A program made the position numbers and the translations under genes. From Burkholderiales bacterium (GTDB taxonomy: Bacteria > Pseudomonadota > Gammaproteobacteria > Burkholderiales > WYBJ01): a stretch of 64,000 nt of DNA. This document shows positions 53,461-60,584 of this stretch, in pieces. The stretch covers positions 62,001 to 126,000 of the forward strand of contig JALHQN010000002.1 in assembly GCA_022841915.1 (NCBI GenBank), written 5' to 3'. The notes under the pieces are model-generated. The model was not told the origin of the DNA. It made no database searches and saw only the letters and a program-made list of their open reading frames with translations. Position 1 is the first letter of the stretch. The number at the start of each line of letters is the position of its first letter.

Positions 53461-53850
53461 CACATGCCTATCGAGGGCGGCGGACCGGCCGACATCGCGC
53501 CGGTGAGCGGCGAGACGCCGGCGCACGTGGCAGCCAACAGCGAACTCATCGCCCGCGTCGGGGCGAACCGGGTGCTCGCGCTGGCTGACCCGCTTCCCCC
53601 GTTGCCCGACGTAGCGACCATCGCCGATACGATCCGATCCCCCGCCACGATGTTCGCGCCCGCCGGGACACCGAAGCCGATCGTCGATCGAGGCCACGAT
53701 CGCGAGTGTGCTGGAGGACCCGGCCACGGTCGAACCCGCCCGCCGTTCCGCGGACGATCGCGCCCTGCGCATGCAGGCCGATCATGAGATCATCGGCAAT
53801 CTGCATCGCCAGATCGGTGTGAAGGTCGACTGGCGCCCGGTGCCGGCGCG
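53461..53850 (+). pseudogene. decayed Bug/TctC receptor fragment
   Basis: One frame from 53461 reads PIEGGGPADIAPVSGETP, then LPPLPDVATIADT and MFAPAGTPKPIVDR, matching the order VPYKGGGPA - LPDVPTIAET - LAPAGTPKPIVDR of Bug proteins with a deletion in between. Near 53685 a frameshift moves the similarity to SIEATIASVLEDPATVEPARR. The N-terminal half with the signal peptide is missing. It is a relic of a tenth receptor. Confidence 0.7.
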
Positions 53851-53940
53851 CGGCCACGGCGAGCAGCGATACGGGAGCCGTCCTCCCCGTATAGCCATGA
53901 GGACAGCCGCGCGGCCGAGGCCGGCGCGCGGGTCCCTGCG

Positions 53941-54129
53941 ATGAGGAAGAGGTTCCTGTCGATGGACATACTGCGTACGCAGCGCATGGCACCACTTGCC
54001 GAGACGACTGCTTTCGGCCGAGTGCTGCTTCGGCGTTGTCACGATTGCGGTCGTCCGATCGGGGCCCGGGATGCGTTCTGTCCCTTCTGCGGGGCGAAGC
54101 AGCCGCGCGAATCGATTGCAGCGGCCTGA
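53941..54129 (+). CDS. small zinc-ribbon protein
   Basis: A 62-residue frame ends with two CxxC knuckles, CHDCGRPIGARDAFCPFCG, typical of a zinc ribbon. An ATG at 53962 (MDILRTQRM) could be the true start. It may be a small regulator or a fragment. There is no clear ribosome-binding site. Confidence 0.45.
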   Translation: MRKRFLSMDILRTQRMAPLAETTAFGRVLLRRCHDCGRPIGARDAFCPFCGAKQPRESIAAA

Positions 54130-54382
54130 GGGCGGCTTCGATCCCCGAGCCGCATCTGGGAATGCGTGCTGAAGCTCATCGATTTCCGGCTGCGCTCGCG
54201 GGTTGTCTCGGCATGGCGATGGACACCGACGCACCGCGCCGCGACCGCTTCACGTCCGGCCTCGCCGAATGCAGAGCGTCGCCGAGAGGGGACAAAACGG
54301 GGGCGTCCCGAATGGCGAACGCCAGGCCGTGGCACAATCCTGGCCAGGACACACGCCGCCGACCGCCTTCGGGAGAACCGCA

Positions 54383-55087
54383 ATGAGCCTCGACCCACGC
54401 ACCGTCATCGTCACCGGCGCAGCCGGCAACCTCGGCCGCGCCGTGGCCCGGACGTTCGCCGCGCAAGGAGCGAACCTCGTGCTCGCGGATGTCGATCCCA
54501 CGCAACTCGAATCGGCATTCGGGACGGACGACAACCGGCGCCTGCTCGTCGTCGCGAACCTTCTCGACACGGGCGGGGCGGCGGGCCTCGCGCAAGCGGC
54601 GCTGAAGCGCTTCGGCCACATCGACGTGCTGTGCAACATCGCCGGCGGATTCCGCATGGGGGAGACGATCCACGAGACCTCCGACGAGAACTGGAACTTC
54701 CTCTTCGACATCAACACCCGCACGCTGCTCAACACCGTGCGCGCGGTCGTCCCGCACATGCTGGCGGCGGGCGGCGGCAAGATCGTGAACGTCGGCGCCT
54801 TCGCGGCACAGAAGGGCGTGGCGCAGATGGGCGCCTACACCGCTGCCAAGGGCACGGTGATCCGCATGACCGAAGCCATGGCCGCCGAACTGCGTGACAA
54901 GAACATCAACGTCAATTGCGTCCTGCCGACCATCATCGACACGCCGGAGAACCGGGCTTCCATGCCCGAGGCCGATCCGGCGAAGTGGGTGGCCCCAGCC
55001 GATCTCGCCAACGTGATCGCGTTCCTCGCCTCGGATGCCGCCCGCGCCGTACATGGCGCGGCCGTGCCGGTGACCTCGCTCAGCTAG
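54383..55087 (+). CDS. short-chain dehydrogenase/reductase 2
   Basis: This is a 234-residue SDR. The cofactor motif TGAAGNLG is at 11-18, NIAG at 85-88 and Y152-x3-K156. At the usual catalytic Ser position the sequence reads NVGAFAA, so the Ser is missing or shifted. D36 favours NAD. A GGGAGA site precedes the ATG and a terminator-like hairpin follows 6 bp after the stop, so it is a single-gene unit. Confidence 0.87.
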   Translation: MSLDPRTVIVTGAAGNLGRAVARTFAAQGANLVLADVDPTQLESAFGTDDNRRLLVVANLLDTGGAAGLAQAALKRFGHIDVLCNIAGGFRMGETIHETSDENWNFLFDINTRTLLNTVRAVVPHMLAAGGGKIVNVGAFAAQKGVAQMGAYTAAKGTVIRMTEAMAAELRDKNINVNCVLPTIIDTPENRASMPEADPAKWVAPADLANVIAFLASDAARAVHGAAVPVTSLS

Positions 55088-55092
55088 CGGCC

Positions 55093-55110
55093 AAGGGGAC
55101 GCACCCCTTT
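55093..55110 (+). terminator. intrinsic terminator of the SDR gene
   Basis: AAGGGG and CCCCTTT pair around a 5-nt loop (ACGCA) and run into TTTCTT. It begins 6 bp after the stop codon. The stem is short. Confidence 0.45.
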
Positions 55111-55443
55111 CTTGCGCCGTATTCGGGAGTGCGTCAGGTGCCGCACCGTGCTGGCGACGGCGGCGGGCGGAGGTCTACCGAACTGGTCTCTTATCGTACT
55201 GTTTCTGATGGCTTAATCTCGGCCACATCCTTGTGAATGCCCCCAGCGATGCCCCCGACTTGCCGAACATAAGGCTCCCGCCCTCGATCGCTGAGTGCAT
55301 TCAAGGGGTTCATGGGCTACCGGTGAGCGGGCGACGAAAGGTCATCCGGACCTCGAACACCCGTTCCCGGAACTCGCCGACGCGCGGCTTCTTGCGCTGT
55401 CGGCAGTTCAGGCATCGGAGCCGGCCAGCGGAGGACGGTCGGA
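55111..55443. other. intergenic region, no gene seen
   Basis: These 333 bp separate the SDR terminator from the 3' end of the nucleotidyltransferase gene. No supported frame, repeat or RNA was recognised. Confidence 0.4.
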
Positions 55444-56259
55444 TCAGCATGCGAGAGTCGTCGAACTCGAAGCGTCCAGGCGCAGCACGGTGTCCCTTAG
55501 CAGCCGGTCCAGCACCGAGAAGTCGATCCTGTCCGACGCCGGCGCCGCGGCCGCTTCCAGCCGTGTCAGTTGGGCATCGACGAAGGCGTTGATCGCAGGC
55601 AGCGGCGGTCCCACATCCGACTCCATCGCGGCGCGTTTGGTCACCAGCAATTGCTCGATGGCCGTGCGCAAGCCGGCATCGGTCACGATCCCGTCGACCA
55701 GGGCTGTGAACCGCATCGGCGCCACGCCGCGCCCTTGCTCGATCCACAACGCCGCCAGCAGCGGCCGCAGGACATACAGGTACTTCTTCAGGCGCACCGT
55801 CTCGCCGCGCAAGTACTCACGATAATTCTTGCGGGCCATGTGGACGTAGTGGTGGAACGAACGCTCGGGCCGATGTGTGTCCAGCGCGGCGTCACGCATC
55901 GCACCGAGGAACACAGCGTCGGCGCGATAGACCACCGGCGAATCCAGCCACTCGATGAGCGTCGCGTTACCCTTCATCAGCAGGCCCAGCGCCTTGCGCA
56001 GTTCCCAACCGTTGATGTCCAGCACGTCGGAGATCGGCACCTCGATCACGTCGCGCGCGGGGTTGACTTGCAGGTACCAGGCCAACGGGTGCACGTAAAG
56101 AAAGCGCACGTCATAGTCGCTATCGGGCGAGGCGAAACCCCAGCCGCGGCTGCCCGACTCGCAAGCGTAGAGCACGCGCACGCCGTGCTCGACTTCGATG
56201 GCAGCAAGGCGCGAGATGATCTTGGCTCTGATAGCGGGAGATATAGGGTGCTCGTCCAT
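55444..56259 (-). CDS. RlaP-like predicted nucleotidyltransferase
   Basis: This 271-residue nucleotidyltransferase-fold protein has the motif ESGSRGWGFASPDSDYDVRFLYVHP: G-S followed by D-x-D, which binds metal and nucleotide. The rest follows the COG3541/RlaP family (VIEVPISDVLDINGWELRKALGLLMKGN). Relatives are encoded near RNA-repair or defence genes, but the reaction is not known to me. The start at 56259 lies before the motif by about 30 residues. It is next to a toxin-antitoxin pair on the same strand. Confidence 0.82.
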   Translation of the reverse strand: MDEHPISPAIRAKIISRLAAIEVEHGVRVLYACESGSRGWGFASPDSDYDVRFLYVHPLAWYLQVNPARDVIEVPISDVLDINGWELRKALGLLMKGNATLIEWLDSPVVYRADAVFLGAMRDAALDTHRPERSFHHYVHMARKNYREYLRGETVRLKKYLYVLRPLLAALWIEQGRGVAPMRFTALVDGIVTDAGLRTAIEQLLVTKRAAMESDVGPPLPAINAFVDAQLTRLEAAAAPASDRIDFSVLDRLLRDTVLRLDASSSTTLAC

Positions 56260-56372
56260 ATGGGTACCTGCGCTAAAGCAGTCCGTCGTCTTCCATGTCA
56301 CGCAAGGCGTCTGGATGAATCATTACCTTCGGCTTCTTGCGCAGTGGCACCACCTTCGATTGCCACCTCCGA

Positions 56373-56657
56373 TCACTGCCGGGAGGGCGGCCACAGGCGT
56401 GCTGTGTGCACCACGGCCAAGATCCACACGGTGTCGGCTTGCACCTCGTAAACCACCCGGTAGTTCTCGTGCGGGATCAGCTCGCGGGTGGCCGGGATCT
56501 GCCCGGGCCGTCCCATCAAGGGGTGCTCGACCAAGAGGTCGACGGCTGTCCCGAAGAGTTCATCCATGCGGACTGCGGCTAGCGGGCTTTCCTGGGCGAT
56601 GAAGTCAATGATATCGGCGCGGTCTTGCTCGGCGGACAGCGTCCACAAAACCCTCAT
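56373..56657 (-). CDS. ParE/RelE-family toxin
   Basis: This 94-residue protein has the ParE fold pattern: WTLSAEQDRADIIDFIAQESPLAA, LLVEHPLMGRPGQIPATREL and YRVVYEVQADTVWILAVVHTAR. It either inhibits gyrase (ParE) or cuts mRNA (RelE); sequence suggests ParE. Its start overlaps the antitoxin stop by 4 bp (ATGA), as in coupled toxin-antitoxin operons. Confidence 0.87.
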   Translation of the reverse strand: MRVLWTLSAEQDRADIIDFIAQESPLAAVRMDELFGTAVDLLVEHPLMGRPGQIPATRELIPHENYRVVYEVQADTVWILAVVHTARLWPPSRQ

Positions 56658-56947
56658 CCGTCAGCGCCGCCCGCTTTGGCCCGCAGCGCACGACGACGAG
56701 CAGCAAAGCGCGTTTCGACTTCGTCGTGACTGGCGACCTGGCCGGCCGCAATCTGCGCTTGCGCCACGTCGACCTTGGCGCGCAGAAACGCGTCGTACTC
56801 GCGTGCCTGCCTTTGACGCTCGACGTACTCGCGCATCAACTCCCGCACCACTTGCGACGCCGGGCGATGGCTTGCCTCGGCCTCGGCCATGAAGGCGTCG
56901 CGCAGTTCGGGCTCTAGCTTCATCGTGAACACGGCTTCCTTGGACAC
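56654..56947 (-). CDS. RHH-type antitoxin of the ParE-like pair
   Basis: This 97-residue protein begins with a ribbon-helix-helix pattern (AVFTMKLEPELRDAFMAEAEASHRPASQVVRELMREYV) that binds DNA as a dimer; its C-terminal part (about 55-97) would wrap the toxin. The start is a GTG at 56947. It is first in the operon and overlaps the toxin start by 4 bp. A GTATATAC palindrome lies 32 bp upstream. Confidence 0.87.
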   Translation of the reverse strand: MSKEAVFTMKLEPELRDAFMAEAEASHRPASQVVRELMREYVERQRQAREYDAFLRAKVDVAQAQIAAGQVASHDEVETRFAARRRALRAKAGGADG

Positions 56948-56978
56948 GCCAGACTCCGAGAACTTTGGTAAAGACTAA

Positions 56979-56986
56979 GTATATAC
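56979..56986. promoter_or_regulatory. palindrome in the toxin-antitoxin promoter
   Basis: GTATATAC is a perfect 8-bp palindrome in the AT-rich stretch before the antitoxin gene, the expected place for RHH autoregulation. It could also be part of the promoter -10 region. Confidence 0.45.
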
Positions 56987-57119
56987 ATGCTCAGTACCTA
57001 TCGCAGACAGGGTCACATCGCGTAGTCGGATCCGAACAGTGCTTCTCAGTAAATGCGGGCGAGTAAGGTTGCTGAGTAAGCGAAACTCGCCCGTCTTATC
57101 GATCAATATTGCGCTAAAT

Positions 57120-57149
57120 ATGAGCGATAAGTGCTACGATATCGCTCAT
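57120..57149. promoter_or_regulatory. inverted-repeat operator over the fic start
   Basis: ATGAGCGATA and its exact complement TATCGCTCAT are separated by 10 bp. The right arm overlaps the fic start codon (57148), so bound protein would block transcription or translation. AT-rich promoter-like sequence lies just upstream. Confidence 0.7.
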
Positions 57150-58290
57150 GCAATGGATCTGGCAGCATCCACAGTGGCCCAATTTCCGCCTCCGGCATGA
57201 GGCCTTCATCGCCCGGGAGGCGGAATTCCTGCGCGGGAGCGGCATCGTCGTCGGGACGGTACGACACCTGCCCGATGACGAGCAGTCGCAACTCGTCATC
57301 GAGATGATCAGCACGGAGGCGCTCAAGACCTCCGAAATCGAAGGCGAGATTCTCAACCGCGACAGCGTTCAGTCCTCGCTACGTCGCCAATTCGGCTTGC
57401 AAACGGATGCTCGGCGCGTACCGCCGGCAGAACAGGGCATCGCTGAGATGCTGAGCGATCAGCATCGTGGCTATGCGACACCGCTTACGCAAGAAGCTTT
57501 GTTCACATGGCACCGCCTGCTGATGCAGGGCAGGACGGATATACAAGTTGGACAATGGCGATCCCACAGCGAACCGATGCAGATCGTCTCAGGTGCAGTG
57601 TATGCGCCGAAGGTGCATTTCGAAGCCCCTCCCTCAGAAATCGTACCGACCGAGATGGCCAGATTTTGTCGGTGGTTCAACGATACATCCCCGAGCGGCG
57701 CCACGCCATTGCCGGCGCTCACAAGGGCAGGTCTTGCGCACTTGTACTTCGAGTGCATCCACCCGTTCGAAGATGGTAATGGCCGAATCGGACGCGCGAT
57801 CGCCGAGAAAGCACTCGCCCAGGGAGCGGGGCAGCCCAGCTTGAGTGCCCTGTCGCTGACGATCGAGAAGCAGCGCAGCCAGTACTACCGCGAACTCGAA
57901 TTGGCCAACAAGGATCTGGACGCGGACCGCTGGCTGAGTTGGTTCGCTGACACGGTGCTGTCTGCACAGTGCTACACGCTGAGATGGCTTGAATTCCTGA
58001 TCGCCAAGACGAAACTACTCGATCGCCTGCGCGGACAGATCAACGCCCGGCAGGAGAAGGCGCTGTTGCGCATGCTACGGGAAGGGCCGGACGGTTTCGA
58101 GGGCGGCTTATCCGCAGGCAACTATCAGAGCATCACCGGCGCCCCGCCGGCGACCGCGCGGCGCGACCTTGTCGAGTTAGTCGTTCTCGGTGCTTTGCGT
58201 CGGACTGGGGAACTCCGCGGAACCCGGTACTGGCTGGCGTTCGAGACGCCCGGAAAGGCTGGAGAGAACGCGGTGAGCACGACCAGGTAG
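57148..58290 (+). CDS. Fic-family AMPylator (class II, DUF4172 N-terminus)
   Basis: This 380-residue Fic protein should transfer AMP (or another nucleotide part) to a target protein. The catalytic loop HPFEDGNGR is at 205-213 with H205 as base. The N-terminal inhibitory helix has T61-x3-E65-G66 (TSEIEGE), the class II arrangement. Residues 2-40 (WIWQHPQWPNF) are DUF4172-like. The C-terminal part (about 290-370) looks like a winged helix that could bind DNA. The start overlaps a perfect inverted repeat, so self-repression is likely. Confidence 0.9.
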   Translation: MQWIWQHPQWPNFRLRHEAFIAREAEFLRGSGIVVGTVRHLPDDEQSQLVIEMISTEALKTSEIEGEILNRDSVQSSLRRQFGLQTDARRVPPAEQGIAEMLSDQHRGYATPLTQEALFTWHRLLMQGRTDIQVGQWRSHSEPMQIVSGAVYAPKVHFEAPPSEIVPTEMARFCRWFNDTSPSGATPLPALTRAGLAHLYFECIHPFEDGNGRIGRAIAEKALAQGAGQPSLSALSLTIEKQRSQYYRELELANKDLDADRWLSWFADTVLSAQCYTLRWLEFLIAKTKLLDRLRGQINARQEKALLRMLREGPDGFEGGLSAGNYQSITGAPPATARRDLVELVVLGALRRTGELRGTRYWLAFETPGKAGENAVSTTR

Positions 58291-58381
58291 CTTGCTCATC
58301 TCACGTTGCCCACCGCGGCGATCGTCGCGTGCGTGAGAGGCGCCGCACGCCCGTCGCCGTGGACAACGTTCCTCTGCCGAG

Positions 58382-59248
58382 CTATCGCGATAAGTAAACT
58401 GCAGTTACCGCCTCACGCTCATGACCCAATTCCCGGCTGATGATGAGCCGTGCTTCATGGTCGACCGCGCGCTGCTCGGGCGTGAGCGCCTTCGAACTCG
58501 GGCCGCCCGCCGACGGTGCCTTCCATCCGGTCAGTTCCAGATAACGTGCCTGCGCATATGCGTGCCGATGACCGTGCACCCGATGGATACCCGCGCGCTG
58601 GCACTGATGCTCGAAGCGACGCAGCTGCTCGACATACTTCTTGTCGGCCGGAATGAGGCTGCCGCTGCCGGCGAAGGCTTTCGCCTCGTTCAGCAGCTGC
58701 CGCTGCGCGTCGGTGCGAATCGGGATCTCGCGGGCACGTCCACCCTTGCACCAGGTTGGCTTGAGCGCCAGGTGATCCCCGCGATCTGCCCAGGCGGGTT
58801 GGACCTTGATGGACTCTGCCCGACGTAGCCCAAAGGCCGCCTGCAGCCGCAGCGAAAGCGACGTGTAGGGATCGGTGATTCGGGATAGATCGGTCGGTGT
58901 CAGCGTGCGCGACTTGTCGTCGCCGCTCACGAGCGTCCGGTTCGCGATGCCGTAGGTCGCGTTGTCGCGGGCGACGACGTTGCGCCGATCGATCTTCTCG
59001 GCCCACCAGCGAAGCTGCGCCATCCGGTTCTTGATCGTGCCCGGATTGAGCGACTCCGTCACCCAACGCTGGGTGAGTGCATCGACGTGCTTGGGCTTGA
59101 GGCCGGCGGCGTGCAGGTTGCGAAATCCCGCCTCGTGCAGGTGGTCGACGATGAGATGCAGAATGTGCAGCCGATCGGCCTGGGTGCCGAAGCTGCCGTC
59201 CCGATTGCGATAGCAAAGCTGCTTGAGCTCGTAGTTCAATGTGCGCAT
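58382..59248 (-). CDS. tyrosine-type site-specific integrase (Integrase_1 family)
   Basis: This 288-residue recombinase has an N-terminal arm-like domain (about 1-110, TQADRLHILHLIVDHLHEAGF) and a catalytic domain with Arg in FGLRRAESIKV, His-x-x-Arg-like HGHRHAYAQARY, LGHEREAVTAVY and the final Tyr in VYLSR. This matches the phage_integr_N/Integrase_1 type found on integrative elements and plasmids. It sits at the left end of the element-like module ending near 63170. Confidence 0.87.
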   Translation of the reverse strand: MRTLNYELKQLCYRNRDGSFGTQADRLHILHLIVDHLHEAGFRNLHAAGLKPKHVDALTQRWVTESLNPGTIKNRMAQLRWWAEKIDRRNVVARDNATYGIANRTLVSGDDKSRTLTPTDLSRITDPYTSLSLRLQAAFGLRRAESIKVQPAWADRGDHLALKPTWCKGGRAREIPIRTDAQRQLLNEAKAFAGSGSLIPADKKYVEQLRRFEHQCQRAGIHRVHGHRHAYAQARYLELTGWKAPSAGGPSSKALTPEQRAVDHEARLIISRELGHEREAVTAVYLSR

Positions 59249-60347
59249 CGGCCTCCTCCGATGAGTACTCGAATCTCCGTCCCCTTTTGGGGGACGAAGG
59301 ACGCCTAGGGTGTGGATCCAGTCTGGTCAGTGTTGTTGTCCGTCCCGGCGGCGCGTGGCTTGGCCGAGAACTGCGAGGGACATCGGGACACACCTTTCCC
59401 GTTTCGTGCAGTGGGGTACGTCTGCCAGCGCTGCACGGCGCTTTCGATCGGCTCGGTGTGCGTGTCGTTTGCACGTGTAAACCACCGAAGGTCCATGACC
59501 CAGGACCGGGCGGGCGTCGGCACTGACGAGTGGGTTGCCGATCGATGGCATGCGCATCCACACGATCCGCGAAGATCCTCTAGGACGTCTCAGGATCTCG
59601 CGGGCATGCAGCCGACGACGGCTGCCGCATCTGCTTCGACGAATATCTCCAAGCCTTGCTTGCGGCCATCGGCTTTCAGGAGATCAGGCCGATTTTGGGC
59701 GCTCTTTCGAGCCAGGGGCGATGCGATTACGGGCATCAACCGGGCTGACGCAGCCAGCGATAAATCGTTTTCGATCGGCCCGCACATGATGCCCATTGCA
59801 TGTGGGCGCGAGCGCGAGATCCGTGTGTGACGTTGCTGCTCCGGGATAGTTCCCGTTGGCATAGTGCTGCACCAGTCGCTCCGACGGTATCTTGCGGCAA
59901 GGAGCCCGTCACTTGGAATCGCGGGGTTCGGCACTTGCACCAGCGTCACGTCGATCCAGTGCTGGTGCGGCATGGCAGGCCGCGTCACTACCCGCTGCTC
60001 GCGCTTCGGTAGTGACGCGGCGGGGGTGGTGCAGTCTGATATTTCGGTTGATCCCTGATGCATCGCACGGTTGCGCTGGCGGAGGTCGATCGATACGTTC
60101 GATCCGGTGATGAGCGTCCAACCCGGTGGAATTGGATCCTCAGAAAAGATCCGAATCCCCCCTTGACAGTGCAATTCGGCCCTGGGCCCGGGCTGCATCT
60201 CCCTAGGAACCCCTCGTGCCGGACGGGCCCAGATCGCGGTTGTCAAGGATCATCGGAGCTTTTTTGAGGCTCCCATTACGGAAGACAATTTCCGCCGGTT
60301 TCTGCAGCATGCCGTGGTCTTCCTCTCACGACCAAGGAGCCTCGCAA
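59249..60347. other. 1.1-kb region between integrase and alpA-like gene
   Basis: No gene is supported. Frames on both strands are long but have Arg/Ser-rich, low-complexity translation and no motif. Because it lies between a divergent integrase and regulator on a mobile module, it may contain the attachment site or recombination directionality signals; I could not pick one out. Confidence 0.4.
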
Positions 60348-60584
60348 ATGACCCAAGCATTCCAAAGAGACCTCGCCATTCTCCGGCGCAAGCAAGTCGA
60401 AGCCCGTACAGGCCTCGCCCGCAGCACCATCTACCAGTACATAAAGGACGGCGTGTTTCCGAAGCCGGTGCAGTTGGGGCCTCGTGCTGTGGGGTGGGTC
60501 GAGTCGGACATCAGCGCCTGGATCGGTCAGCGGATCGCGGGGGCCAACCCTGTGCGGCGCGCGGATCGCGAACATGGCGAATGA
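60348..60584 (+). CDS. AlpA-like excisionase/regulator
   Basis: This 78-residue MerR/AlpA-type helix-turn-helix protein has ILRRKQVEARTGLARSTIYQYIKDGVFPKPVQLGPRAVGWVESDISAWI. Such proteins control integrase or act as excision factors on integrative elements. A strong AAGGAG site lies upstream. Its last 11 bp overlap the next gene. Confidence 0.88.
   Translation: MTQAFQRDLAILRRKQVEARTGLARSTIYQYIKDGVFPKPVQLGPRAVGWVESDISAWIGQRIAGANPVRRADREHGE

Noticed and set aside
58291-58381. tRNA attachment site for the integrative module
   Set aside because: No cloverleaf or tRNA 3' end was found near the integrase or at the right side of the module.
59312-60246. Frames on both strands between integrase and alpA-like gene
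   Set aside because: Composition is Arg/Ser/Pro-rich, no ribosome-binding sites or motifs, and the frames overlap each other on opposite strands.
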